Source of the DNA: Candidatus Poribacteria bacterium
GTDB taxonomy: Bacteria > Poribacteria > WGA-4E > WGA-3G
Direction: 5' to 3'
DNA: 51,292 bases
NCBI GenBank assembly: GCA_022827225.1
Contig: JAJDTJ010000028.1
Span: forward strand, 1-51,292
The stretch's first letter is position 1, and every line of letters begins with the position of its first letter. This document shows positions 8,446-17,014 of this stretch, in pieces. The notes beneath the pieces were generated by a model, which made no database searches, was not told the origin of the DNA, and saw nothing but the letters and a program-made list of their open reading frames with translations. The translations under genes and the position numbers were made by a program.

Positions 8446-9321
8446 ATGCGCGCAAAAGACAGCACCTATCACCAGCACAGATATTTTGCCAACAACTTGT
8501 TACTCGCTACAATCATTCTTTCCTTACTCGTATTCCAAGCTTGGAATGCGCAACCCGTCAATGCAATCGTCGGCGCAGTTGAAAACGGTTTAGTTGCCTA
8601 CTGGTCCTTCAACAAAGACACGGTAAAAATTAAAACAGAGGCAGCCGATGTCTTGTCAGGACTCGTTGCAACTGTTCACGGTGACCCAGAACTCGCACCC
8701 GCCTCAGACTGTAAAGTTGGCGAGTGCATCCTTTTTGATGGCGACGTTGATCGACTCCTCGTCGAAGATTCAGACCCACCGAAAATCGATCAAGACTGGG
8801 ATGAAATTACGCTGGAGTGCTGGGTCTATATCAACGCATTGGATGACAGTTGGAACCGAATTATCTCGCTTGACGATATGCCAGCGAACACAGCTGTCGT
8901 AAGCCTTTATTACGACGATGATGATGACCGACACGGCTTTTTTGTGAAAACAGGTGGACAGGCAACGCAGGCAGCGAAAGACAATGTCCTTGAAGATATT
9001 CCGCTCGAAGAGTGGCTCCACCTCGTCGGCACTTACGATGGTTCAACAGTCCACTATTATGTGAACGGAAAGCAGGAGAAAAAGTACGCTATGAAGGGCG
9101 GGAAAATCCCAAAAGGCGGACTCCTCCTCGGGATCGGCGACCGATCAGATGGATGCAATTGCGATACAATTCAGGGATATATTGACGAATTCCGAATTTA
9201 CGACCGAGTCCTAAGCCCAGCAGAAATTCAGAAGAACATGGATGCCACAGGACTTGATGTCAGCCCCTCAGCAGACCACTTGAGCACGACATGGGGACAC
9301 ATCAAAGCAAGACGGAGATAA
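8446..9321 (+). CDS. Secreted LamG-domain (concanavalin A-like) protein
   Basis: A 291-residue protein with an N-terminal signal peptide (hydrophobic residues about 18-32, likely cleavage near AQPVNA at 36-41). One LamG/ConA-like beta-sandwich follows, opening with GLVAYWSFN and closing with the family signature DEFRIYDRVLSPAEIQ. The acidic run DDDDD near residue 157 may lie in a metal-binding loop. No catalytic domain is attached. It is probably an exported carbohydrate- or protein-binding module. TAAGGAGAATATT precedes the ATG. Confidence 0.85.
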   Translation: MRAKDSTYHQHRYFANNLLLATIILSLLVFQAWNAQPVNAIVGAVENGLVAYWSFNKDTVKIKTEAADVLSGLVATVHGDPELAPASDCKVGECILFDGDVDRLLVEDSDPPKIDQDWDEITLECWVYINALDDSWNRIISLDDMPANTAVVSLYYDDDDDRHGFFVKTGGQATQAAKDNVLEDIPLEEWLHLVGTYDGSTVHYYVNGKQEKKYAMKGGKIPKGGLLLGIGDRSDGCNCDTIQGYIDEFRIYDRVLSPAEIQKNMDATGLDVSPSADHLSTTWGHIKARRR

Positions 9322-9380
9322 GTAATCAATACGAACCGCCAGGAAAGGGAAAAAGGTTCTTTAGCGTATTGTTCATAACT

Positions 9381-9457
9381 GTAGCCCGTAATGAAATGGA
9401 GGGCGGATCTACGGAAAGGCACGTTAATCTCTCAACCTGTCTGACCGAACCACAAGG
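9381..9457 (+). repeat. Leader repeat, copy 1, just before an oxidoreductase gene
   Basis: Begins GTAGCCCGTAATGAAATGG and ends CCGAACCACAAGG, 12 nt before the ATG at 9470. The same first half (to GGAGGGCGG.TCTACGG) and the ending GAACCGCAAGG occur in copies 2 and 3 at 10505-10853. The terminal AAGG supplies the probable ribosome-binding site of the next gene, so the repeat acts as that gene's leader. Confidence 0.75.
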
Positions 9458-9469
9458 AAAGTTAAAAAT

Positions 9470-10477
9470 ATGGAAACGATAGGAGTTGGCGTTATCGGAT
9501 GCGGCGGTATGGGGAGAAGCCTCGCCAATAGTGCTCATGCCGTTGAAGGGATAGATGTTATCTGCGTCAGCGATTTGCAGGAAGCACTCGCAGAAAAACT
9601 GGCGACAGACCTCAATGCCGCCTATGTATTGGACTATCACGAACTACTCGCCGATGATCAGATTCAGGCGGTATTGATCGCGGCACCCCCATTTATGCAC
9701 GCACCGATAGCCGTCGATGCTGCAAAAGCAGGCAAACACGTCTTCTCCGAGAAACCGATGGCACCGACACTTCAGGACTGTGATGCAATGATCGCCGCTG
9801 CTGAAGATAACGGGGTCAAACTTACAATCGGTCTGGTCTGTCGCTACCACGCAACACATTCCAAAGTACGTGAAATCGTACAGAGCGGCGAACTCGGTGC
9901 CCCTGCCTGTATGATGGTACATCGGATCGGTGGACCGTGGCGAAGCGGCGGGAGTTACGTCCCCTGGCGACTGGAGAGCGCAAAATCCGGTGGAAGCCTC
10001 ATGGAAATCAACGCACACGAAATCGACTTCATGCGTTGGACATGTGGCGATGTCATCTCTGTCTATGCTGTTGGCGGTCAGTACGTCCAAACAGAAAGCG
10101 ATTACCCAGATGTCGTGCTGGCTTCGTTACAGTTTGCGAACAGTGCAGTCGGTCTACTCCACTCCAGCCACATCTCTGCCGTCGGTGGCTACGGCGGACG
10201 CGTCGATTGTCAAGGCGGCTCCATCTATTTCCCACAGATTTGGGGCGGCAACGCAACAATTCAGATCAAACCTTTTGACGGTGAAGGACGACACATCCCG
10301 ATTGCCGATATTAACGTGCCACCACCCGTACAAGAAGAAATCCGGGTTTTTGTTGATGCAATCCGAAACGATACAGCACCTCTAATCACAGGGGTAGACG
10401 GACGCGCAGCCGTTGAAATCGCTCTCGCCGCATATCAATCCGTCGAGAGCGGACAACCCGTGCCACTGCCTCTATAA
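9470..10477 (+). CDS. Gfo/Idh/MocA-family oxidoreductase
   Basis: A 335-residue protein with the nucleotide-binding GVIGCGGMG at about residues 7-15, EKP at 94-96 and the second-domain segment MEINAHEIDFMRW, where the family's catalytic His normally lies. Cytosolic NAD(P)-dependent sugar, sugar-acid or inositol dehydrogenase type. Its ribosome site (AAGGAAAG) comes from the leader repeat. It precedes a mannonate-dehydratase-like gene, so oxidation of a sugar acid is plausible. It is only a distant relative of the oxidoreductases at 3166 and 43337. Confidence 0.9.
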   Translation: METIGVGVIGCGGMGRSLANSAHAVEGIDVICVSDLQEALAEKLATDLNAAYVLDYHELLADDQIQAVLIAAPPFMHAPIAVDAAKAGKHVFSEKPMAPTLQDCDAMIAAAEDNGVKLTIGLVCRYHATHSKVREIVQSGELGAPACMMVHRIGGPWRSGGSYVPWRLESAKSGGSLMEINAHEIDFMRWTCGDVISVYAVGGQYVQTESDYPDVVLASLQFANSAVGLLHSSHISAVGGYGGRVDCQGGSIYFPQIWGGNATIQIKPFDGEGRHIPIADINVPPPVQEEIRVFVDAIRNDTAPLITGVDGRAAVEIALAAYQSVESGQPVPLPL

Positions 10478-10504
10478 TTGTGGAAGCCATCTTCCGAAAA
10501 TAGA

Positions 10505-10734
10505 GGTATCCATAAGGGTTTCAGTGTTTTTTTCTATCCACTAAAGTGTAGCCCGTAATGAAATGGAGGGGTGTTTTTGCTTGGGATTTTTGCTTGGGGT
10601 ATTTGATAGGGTGTTTCTGTGGATTTCTGCGTATTTCTGCGTATTGCTGGGGGTATTTGCTTGGGTGTTTCTGCGGATTTCTTCAGATCTACGGCAGGGG
10701 ATGTGAATGCTTAACCCCCCTAAACGAACCGCAA
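10505..10734 (+). repeat. Leader repeat, copy 2, interrupted by a 113-bp module
   Basis: Starts GGTATCCATAAGGGT, continues through GTAGCCCGTAATG and ends GAACCGCAAGG. Compared with the directly following copy 3 it is split after GAAATGGAGGG (10570) by 113 bp. Copies 2 and 3 form a head-to-tail tandem duplication. Confidence 0.8.
10571..10683 (+). repeat. T/G-rich repeat module inserted into leader repeat
   Basis: Made of recurring words TTTTTGCTTGGG, GGTATTTGCTTGGG and TTTCTGCGTATTTCTGCG. Absent from the uninterrupted copy at 10735-10853, so it is an insertion. Related modules occur at 16779-16800, 38067-38140 and 47636-47704, partly as the reverse complement. Confidence 0.75.
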
Positions 10735-10853
10735 GGTATCCATAAGAGTCTTGGTGTTTTTTTCTATCCACTAAAGTGTAGCCCGTAATGAAATGGAGGG
10801 CGGGTCTACGGCAGGGGATGTGAATGCTTAACCCCCCTAAACGAACCGCAAGG
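10735..10853 (+). repeat. Leader repeat, copy 3, before the mannonate-dehydratase-like gene
   Basis: An uninterrupted unit of about 119 bp ending GAACCGCAAGG, 12 nt before the ATG at 10866. Its end provides the AAGGAAA ribosome-binding site of that gene, as copy 1 does for the gene at 9470. Confidence 0.8.
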
Positions 10854-10865
10854 AAATTTTAAAAT

Positions 10866-11804
10866 ATGAAGATTTCAGTCTGGGATGGCGGACTTTCAGA
10901 TAGCTACCTTAAACAGGTCACACAACTCGGTGCCGACTGCATCGACTTCGGAAACGGTGCCGCTTTTCCCGGTGTTAACGAACAGGGTTACCCCGACTTC
11001 GACGAACTGCTGAAAATTCAAAAACGCATCCGTTCTTGGGGGCTTGACATCAATCGTGTAACGCTTCCGAACATCACAGAGCAGTTCATGACCGGGCAAC
11101 CCGATAGTGAAAAGGAACTCGAGAACACCTGCAATGCACTCCGTGTTTTCGCTGAAGCCGGTGTACCGATCGCACGTCAACGGTTCTGGGGCGATACGTT
11201 TGATTACCTCATGACGCGTTATTCCTCCGTTCACAGGGGCGGGTACACTTCACGCGGTGAAAGCCGTGCCGCAACCAAGAATCCACCCGACACACCGACG
11301 ATGGAAGCACTCGACGAATGGTGGAAGCGGTTCACGGAAGTCTACGGAGCACTCGTCCCTATCGCCGATGAATGCAACATCAAACTCGCTATCCATCCCT
11401 CAGATGTCCCAAACCCAGATACCCCACTCGGTAGTCTCGGTTTCCACCGCGTCATCGATGCATTTCCGAGCAGGAACGTCGGCTACCTCTACTGCTGCGG
11501 CACGCGTGCCGAAGCCGGTGGCAGTACCATCGTCCTCGACGAAATCAATAACTACGGACGCAAAGGGCGCATCTTTATGGTTCATCTGCGTAATGTACGC
11601 GGCAGCCTCGCAACAGCTGGCGCGTTTGAAGAAGTACTCCTTGATGACGGCGATATGAACGTCTTTAAAATCGTCAAAGAACTACAAAAAGTCGGATTCG
11701 ACGGATGTATTAACGCAGACCACATTCCGCGATTGGAAGGTAATGTCGGATTAGCCTACTCCGTCGGCTACATCAAAGCACTCTTTGCGGCACTCGCCGC
11801 ATAG
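10866..11804 (+). CDS. Mannonate dehydratase-like (UxuA-related) TIM-barrel enzyme
   Basis: UxuA removes water from D-mannonate to give 2-keto-3-deoxygluconate, a late step in glucuronate breakdown. The 312 residues carry the expected Mn2+-ligand pattern: H177 in LAIHPSD, a Cys in YCCGTRAEAGG (C210/C211), H240 in MVHLRNV and D285 in NADHIPR. The end FEEVLLDDGDMNVFKIVKEL is also family-like. It is shorter than E. coli UxuA but similar to compact members. It sits directly behind an oxidoreductase gene, as uxuA often sits with mannonate oxidoreductase. A different sugar-acid substrate remains possible. Confidence 0.8.
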   Translation: MKISVWDGGLSDSYLKQVTQLGADCIDFGNGAAFPGVNEQGYPDFDELLKIQKRIRSWGLDINRVTLPNITEQFMTGQPDSEKELENTCNALRVFAEAGVPIARQRFWGDTFDYLMTRYSSVHRGGYTSRGESRAATKNPPDTPTMEALDEWWKRFTEVYGALVPIADECNIKLAIHPSDVPNPDTPLGSLGFHRVIDAFPSRNVGYLYCCGTRAEAGGSTIVLDEINNYGRKGRIFMVHLRNVRGSLATAGAFEEVLLDDGDMNVFKIVKELQKVGFDGCINADHIPRLEGNVGLAYSVGYIKALFAALAA

Positions 11805-11818
11805 CCGCATATCTGCAC

Positions 11819-12826
11819 GTGTATACGATAGAACCTCTTACCTCTCAGAATCAAGAGCAGTGGGACGCTGTCATTCAACGATGTCCGAACACTACGGCTT
11901 TCCAAAGCCTCGCATGGCGAGACGCTTTAGCAGATGCGTTCAGGCAACTCAATCCGGTCTATCGGCTCATCAAGCAGCGAGACACAATAGTCGGTGGATT
12001 GCCTGCCTTCGTCTTTCGACCCATACCCGGTATCCGGTTGTGGCACTCCATGCCGTGGAACCTGTTCGGCGGCATACACCTAATAAAGAATGTGACGTTA
12101 AGCCCCGAAGCACTCATAACATCTATCGAAACCGCAGCAGTGGAGAACCGATGGTGTGAAATACGCTGGACACTGACCCCAGAACACACAACGACCTACG
12201 GCGACCTTTTCACTGAAAACGGCTACAAGCCGATAGATCACTTCACACATCTCCTGAAAACTGACGGAGACGTTGACGTTCTCTGGAACGCCTACAACAA
12301 ACGCGTCCGAGGCGCAGTGCGGAAGGCAGAAAAATCAGGGGTCGAAGTTAACAATACAGACAGCGAAGAGGCGTTGTCTGCATTCTACGACATGTATCTT
12401 ATGACCGTAAAACGGTTAGGCGGGACACCGAAACCGAGATCACTCATGCGGACACTCCTACAACGAAAAATAGCGAAACTCGCCATCGCAACATATAACG
12501 GGACGATCATCGCAGGACTCCTCTACCTCTGTTTCAATCGAACTGTGACGCTGTGGTGTGAGGCATCTGTGCCAGCGTTCCTGAAATACCGTCCTAACAA
12601 CGCCATCTTTCACTACATCATTACAGAAGCCTGTCGTGAAGGATACCAATGGGTGGATTTCGGGGCATCGCCACCGGAGAACGCAGGGTTAATCGCACAT
12701 AAAGAGCAGTACCGCGCAATTCGGACAAATTTCGCCAGTTACACAAAAGTCGTTTCACCCCTGAAAAGGACGTTGTGGACCCGAAGCGAGGGAGCACTCC
12801 GTCAGATTTATACCTGGATGCAGTAA
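11819..12826 (+). CDS. FemAB/GNAT-type acyltransferase-fold protein
   Basis: 335 residues from a GTG at 11819, with no clear Shine-Dalgarno sequence and only 14 nt after the previous stop, so translational coupling is likely. The pattern AFQSLAWRDALADAF near the N-terminus and, near the C-terminus, a segment with WVDFGASPPENAGL and FK-like basic residues fits the double-GNAT fold of FemAB/BioF2-like proteins. These transfer aminoacyl or acyl groups, often onto cell-envelope precursors. The target is unknown. A sulfatase gene follows after 9 nt. Confidence 0.7.
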   Translation: MYTIEPLTSQNQEQWDAVIQRCPNTTAFQSLAWRDALADAFRQLNPVYRLIKQRDTIVGGLPAFVFRPIPGIRLWHSMPWNLFGGIHLIKNVTLSPEALITSIETAAVENRWCEIRWTLTPEHTTTYGDLFTENGYKPIDHFTHLLKTDGDVDVLWNAYNKRVRGAVRKAEKSGVEVNNTDSEEALSAFYDMYLMTVKRLGGTPKPRSLMRTLLQRKIAKLAIATYNGTIIAGLLYLCFNRTVTLWCEASVPAFLKYRPNNAIFHYIITEACREGYQWVDFGASPPENAGLIAHKEQYRAIRTNFASYTKVVSPLKRTLWTRSEGALRQIYTWMQ

Positions 12827-12835
12827 GGAGAGACA

Positions 12836-14194
12836 ATGGAGACCATCCGTAAACCCAATCTAATTTTTGTTTTCGGCGACCAGCACCGCCAATGCGATGT
12901 CGGTTGCGCAGGTAACCCGCAAGTACAAACGCCAGCTATGGATCAGCTCGCACAAGAAGGGATGTTTTTTCCGAACACCTTCACCAACGTCCCGATATGT
13001 GTGCCTGCACGCGGATGCCTGATGACAGGCAAATACCCGTTGAACCATAAGGCTGTTTCCAACGATCTGCCACTTCCTCTGTCCGAAACGGGAATCGCGG
13101 AGGTCTTCAGAGCGGACGGCTACGAGACCGGCTACATCGGTAAATGGCACCTCGGTGGTATGCCGAGAGATAAATTCATCACCCATGAGATGCGTTTCGG
13201 GTTTGACCACTGGATCGGATGGAATTGTCATCATAACTATTTCAACGCACCATACCACGATTCCGATGGAAACCAGATGCAAATCGAAGGGTACGAACCC
13301 GACTTCCAGACCGATCAGGCGATCCAATACTGCCGAGATCACGTTGATGAACCCTTCTGTCTCTACATGAGCTGGGGACCCCCGCATAACCCCTATCAGC
13401 ATGTACCAGAACGCTATAAGCAGATGTACCCACCAGACGAGATTCAGTTGCGTCCCAACGCCGTAGACACACCAGCGACACGGAAAGACCTCTCCGGTTA
13501 CTACGCACACATCACAGCTTTAGACGAAAATCTCGGACGCTTGATGGCGGCACTCGACGAACTCGGTATCGCTGACGATACCATCCTCGTCTACACATCT
13601 GACCACGGCGATATGCTCGGCAGCCACGGACACGTCCGAAAAGAGCGTCCTTGGGAGGAATCAAGCCGTATCCCGTTCATGATCCGCTGGCCCCGTAAAA
13701 TACCGGCAGGCGTTACCCGTGACACTTTGCTAAGCCTCGTCGATTTTATGCCGTCAATGCTATCCTTATGCGACCTACCGATCCCTGAAGGTGTTGAAGG
13801 CATTGACCTTTCAGAAGCGATGCTCGGCAAGACAATTGACGAGCCACAATCTGTCTTCCTTGGAGTCCCATTACACGGCAGTGAAGGCTTCCACTTCGGT
13901 ATCCGAGAGTGGCGCGGGGTCCGAACACATCGGCACACCTACGCACGCCATTACGACGGCTTAGGTTGGCTCCTATACGACAACGATAACGATCCGTATC
14001 AATTGAACAACCTCATAGACGATGCAGATTCACAGGCACTTCGATCAGAATTAGAGACGGAACTTCAAGAATGGCTAACCCGAGTAAACGATCCATTCCT
14101 ACCCGGAATTGAACACATCCGACAACTCGGTCTATCTGAACTCTGGAACATCAGCGAGCAGCGGTTCGGCGGAAGAAAACCCCGCTGGGCATAA
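12836..14194 (+). CDS. Sulfatase (Cys-type, formylglycine-dependent)
   Basis: A 452-residue arylsulfatase-superfamily hydrolase. The activation motif CVPARG has Cys 55, to be converted to formylglycine, in C-x-P-x-R. The first metal-site Asp is in FVFGDQHR (D15) and the second metal pair in YTSDHGDMLG. The HLGGMPRDKF and KWHLGG segments match sulfatases that act on carbohydrate sulfates. No signal peptide is visible, so it would act in the cytosol on imported oligosaccharides or be exported in another way. AAGGAG precedes the ATG. A formylglycine-generating enzyme must be encoded elsewhere. Confidence 0.93.
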   Translation: METIRKPNLIFVFGDQHRQCDVGCAGNPQVQTPAMDQLAQEGMFFPNTFTNVPICVPARGCLMTGKYPLNHKAVSNDLPLPLSETGIAEVFRADGYETGYIGKWHLGGMPRDKFITHEMRFGFDHWIGWNCHHNYFNAPYHDSDGNQMQIEGYEPDFQTDQAIQYCRDHVDEPFCLYMSWGPPHNPYQHVPERYKQMYPPDEIQLRPNAVDTPATRKDLSGYYAHITALDENLGRLMAALDELGIADDTILVYTSDHGDMLGSHGHVRKERPWEESSRIPFMIRWPRKIPAGVTRDTLLSLVDFMPSMLSLCDLPIPEGVEGIDLSEAMLGKTIDEPQSVFLGVPLHGSEGFHFGIREWRGVRTHRHTYARHYDGLGWLLYDNDNDPYQLNNLIDDADSQALRSELETELQEWLTRVNDPFLPGIEHIRQLGLSELWNISEQRFGGRKPRWA

Positions 14195-14259
14195 TTGCCC
14201 GTTATTGAACCGTGGCATGCGATAAATCTCTCTACTACAAACCAACGCTAAAATTGAAA

Positions 14260-15651
14260 ATGAAGAAACGCGTCCTCATTATCGGTTGGGATTGCGCCAC
14301 ACCAGAACTCGTTTTTGACGCATTCAAAGACGATATGCCCAACACGCATCGCTTAATGGCAGAAGGTACGTACGGAGAACTCGAGAGTACGATTCCACCT
14401 ATCACCGTCCCCGCGTGGATGTGTATGATGACCAGCCGCGACCCCGGCGAACTCGGTATCTACGGCTTCCGAAACCGCAAAGACTATTCCTACGATGCCT
14501 TGACAATTGCCAACGCACACGCCGTGAAAGTACCAACACTCTGGGACCTCTTAGGGCAAGCCGGAAAGAAATCCGTCGTTCTCGGCGTACCGCTCACCTA
14601 TCCTGCCAAACCGTTTCCGGGGTGGATGGTCACCAGTTTTCTCACGCCTGACCGCAATTCACAGTGGACGTTCCCCAGACGACTCTCACGCGAAATCACG
14701 CAGGTCGCAAGCGACTACATGATTGATATTCCTAACTTCCGGACGGATCTGCGCGCCGAATTGGAACAGCAACTTCTCAAGATGACCACCGAACGTTTCA
14801 AACTCACACGCCATCTGCTCCAAACAAAAGATTGGGATCTTTTCACTATGGTTGAGATGGGTTCCGATCGACTCCACCATGCCTTCTGGCGGTTCTGGGA
14901 TAAAACGCACCGGAAATATGAACCGAATTCGCCGTTCTCAGAGACGATGCGGAACTACTACCGCACACTCGACACAGAACTCGGAGAGGTGTTAGCGTGT
15001 GTTGATGAAGACACAACAGTTATCATCGTCTCAGACCACGGGGCAAAACGGATGGACGGCGGTATCTGTGTCAACGAATGGCTCCAAAAACACGGCTACT
15101 TGACACTTAAATCCGAACCACACGAGATTACGCGCTGGACATCGGATCTGGTCGATTGGAAAAATACGAAGGCGTGGGGTGAAGGCGGGTATTACGGACG
15201 CATCTTCATAAACGTTGAAGGCAGAGAACCCGACGGGACTGTTAAAACAGAAGATTATGAAACGATTCGAGACGACTTGAAGGCGCAGCTCGAAGCAATA
15301 GTAGACGAAGACGGCAATAACATCAACACACAGGTGTTCAAACCCGAAGAGGTCTACCGAGCATGCCGAAATATCGCACCCGATCTGATCGTCTATTTCG
15401 GTAATCTCTTTTGGCGGTCGGTCGGAAGCGTCGGATATAACAGCATCTACACCTACGAAAATGATACCGGACCCGACGATTGCAACCACGCCGAGATGGG
15501 CATTTATATCCTCAAATCTGTGTCCCATCCCGCTGTAGGAACAACCTCCCGGTCGCGACATAGCGTCAAAAGCATATACGACATCGCACCGACGGTATTG
15601 AACGAATTCGGTATCGACATCCCAGAAGCAATGCAAGGGCAACCGATGTAA
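14260..15651 (+). CDS. Alkaline phosphatase-superfamily phosphodiesterase/nucleotide pyrophosphatase-like hydrolase
   Basis: The better start is ATG 14260 (463 residues, MKKRVLIIGWDC). A GTG at 14212 in the same frame would add 16 poorly matching residues. D11 in GWDCATPEL and T49 in PPITVPAW are the likely metal ligand and nucleophile of the type I phosphodiesterase family, and VSDHGAKRMDGG is the second metal site. No signal peptide. It follows the sulfatase on the same strand and ends 8 nt before the convergent P1 peptidase gene. Substrate unknown; phosphate or phosphodiester cleavage is most likely. Confidence 0.85.
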   Translation: MKKRVLIIGWDCATPELVFDAFKDDMPNTHRLMAEGTYGELESTIPPITVPAWMCMMTSRDPGELGIYGFRNRKDYSYDALTIANAHAVKVPTLWDLLGQAGKKSVVLGVPLTYPAKPFPGWMVTSFLTPDRNSQWTFPRRLSREITQVASDYMIDIPNFRTDLRAELEQQLLKMTTERFKLTRHLLQTKDWDLFTMVEMGSDRLHHAFWRFWDKTHRKYEPNSPFSETMRNYYRTLDTELGEVLACVDEDTTVIIVSDHGAKRMDGGICVNEWLQKHGYLTLKSEPHEITRWTSDLVDWKNTKAWGEGGYYGRIFINVEGREPDGTVKTEDYETIRDDLKAQLEAIVDEDGNNINTQVFKPEEVYRACRNIAPDLIVYFGNLFWRSVGSVGYNSIYTYENDTGPDDCNHAEMGIYILKSVSHPAVGTTSRSRHSVKSIYDIAPTVLNEFGIDIPEAMQGQPM

Positions 15652-15659
15652 GGGCGAGG

Positions 15660-16574
15660 TTATCTCGTCCTCACCGCGTTAACGATCGCCTCAGCTACAA
15701 CTTCTGCAGCAAGGATACCGATAGTGTTCACACTGCTGCCGGTGTGTGTTCCTGTCGCGAGGCTGAAAAGCGTATCGCCGTCGAACATCGTATGTGCCGG
15801 ACGAATCGCTCGCGCCATTCCATCGTGCGCCATCTCTGCAACCCGTGTCGTTTCCGCTGAGGAGAGTGCCGCGTTTGTAGCGACAACACCGATCGTCGTG
15901 TTTGTTCCCGAAACCAAATTCGCATCTAAAAGCCGTTCTGTGATGTCCACGAAACTGCCGTTTACTTTCCCGCCCGCAACAATCTCACCGGTATCTGGGT
16001 GCACAACGTTCCCCAACGCGTTCACGACGACAACTGCCGCGACAATCAAACCCGAATCGAGATGTTTACACGCCGAACCGACACCCCCTGGAGAAGACGT
16101 AACACCCGGTGCCTTACCTACCGTGGCACCCGTACCTGCACCAACAGCACCCATCGCCACAGGTTCATCCGTGGCGTTCAGACACGCCTGATACCCCATC
16201 TCACGGTCAGGACGGACTTTCGCATCGCCAACCCCCAGATCGAAAATCACAGCAGCGGGAACAATCGGTACACGGACAGGACCCGCAGGAAAACCGATAT
16301 CCTGTTCTTCAAGGTATTGGACGACACCGCTCGCTGCATCCAATCCGAAGGCACTGCCGCCGGTCAGTAGCACCGCGTGTGCCTTTTGGACCAAGCGTCC
16401 GGGACGGAGGGCTTCCGTCTCGCGCGTCCCGGGTGCAGCACCGCGCACATCGACACCCGCCATCGCACCTGCTGGACAGAGGATAACGGTACATCCCGTC
16501 CGGGCAGTTGCGTCGGTAGCATGCCCAACCTTGATTCCATCTATTGCAGTAAGTGTTTGATTTATCGGCTCCAT
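15660..16574 (-). CDS. P1 family peptidase (DmpA/S58-type aminopeptidase)
   Basis: 304 residues from ATG 16574, chosen because AAAAGG lies about 10 nt upstream; an in-frame GTG three codons earlier overlaps this site. Members are made as a precursor that cuts itself before a Ser/Thr, giving two chains and an N-terminal nucleophile. The segment GGVGSACKHLDSGLIVAA with the preceding glycine-rich GAVGAGTGATVGK is the region of the processing site, and TGGSAFGLDAASGVVQYLEE is a strong family marker. It acts as an aminopeptidase or beta-peptidase in the cytosol. It converges with the phosphodiesterase gene and is likely transcribed alone. Confidence 0.92.
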   Translation of the reverse strand: MEPINQTLTAIDGIKVGHATDATARTGCTVILCPAGAMAGVDVRGAAPGTRETEALRPGRLVQKAHAVLLTGGSAFGLDAASGVVQYLEEQDIGFPAGPVRVPIVPAAVIFDLGVGDAKVRPDREMGYQACLNATDEPVAMGAVGAGTGATVGKAPGVTSSPGGVGSACKHLDSGLIVAAVVVVNALGNVVHPDTGEIVAGGKVNGSFVDITERLLDANLVSGTNTTIGVVATNAALSSAETTRVAEMAHDGMARAIRPAHTMFDGDTLFSLATGTHTGSSVNTIGILAAEVVAEAIVNAVRTR

Positions 16575-16648
16575 AAACGACACACCTTTTCTGATTTCTG
16601 CAGATTACTATAGCATACTCCGATTAAATCTGCTACAGGTTTGTAGTA

Positions 16649-16664
16649 GGGCAATTTATTGCCC
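16649..16664. repeat. Short palindromic REP-like hairpin GGGCAAT..ATTGCCC
   Basis: Perfect 7-bp stem with a 2-nt loop, in the context TTGTAGTAGGGCAAT. The same palindrome in similar context occurs at 40132-40147, so it is a dispersed mini-repeat. Confidence 0.6.
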
Positions 16665-16715
16665 GTTAAACACACTTGTAGAACATCTGATGAACCGCAC
16701 AACTACAACGCACTT

Positions 16716-16880
16716 CAGGGCGATTTAGTTTTACAGATTCACTTTATATCTGTGTATAATCTCCTCTGTAGGAGCGAGTGTTTTTGCTTGGGGGTTTCTT
16801 CACGCTCGCGATCTTTCATAAGGAAACGTCAACTTATGTAAACAGAAATCAAAATCAAAATTGAGAACTAAATCACCCTG
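16716..16880. mobile_element. MITE family A, copy 2 (165 bp), interrupted
   Basis: Ends CAGGGCGATTTAGTTTT and AACTAAATCACCCTG mirror copy 1. A perfect 10-bp target duplication CAACGCACTT flanks it (16706-16715 and 16881-16890). Relative to copy 1 its central hairpin is broken by a 22-nt T/G-rich insert. It lies directly upstream of the promoter of the LRR gene array. Confidence 0.88.
16779..16800 (+). repeat. T/G-rich module inside the MITE hairpin
   Basis: TGTTTTTGCTTGGGGGTTTC plus TT sits between GGAGCGAG and CACGCTCGCGATC, where MITE copy 1 has only CTG. It is a short form of the module at 10571-10683. Confidence 0.65.
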
Positions 16881-16899
16881 CAACGCACTTCAAACGGTA

Positions 16900-16929
16900 T
16901 TGACAATTTCCGACACAAGATGCTATAAT
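16900..16929 (+). promoter_or_regulatory. Strong sigma-70-type promoter of the LRR array
   Basis: TTGACA (16900-16905), an 18-bp spacer and TATAAT (16924-16929); both hexamers are perfect. It begins 10 bp after the MITE target duplication and gives a leader of about 80 nt to the ATG at 17015. No competing operator palindrome is evident. Confidence 0.75.
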
Positions 16930-17014
16930 CCAATCAAGGTCAAACAAATTGCCCCTTAAAGTTCCAATTCACTTTAGTGGACACCGTGTTCCTCAATCAA
17001 TAGGATCTAATGCT

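Noticed and set aside
12860..13510. 216-codon open frame on the minus strand
   Set aside because: It lies fully antisense to the sulfatase, whose motifs are unmistakable; composition is a shadow of that gene and there is no ribosome site.
15031..15642. 203-codon open frame on the minus strand
   Set aside because: Antisense to the phosphodiesterase-like gene; no start signal or family features.
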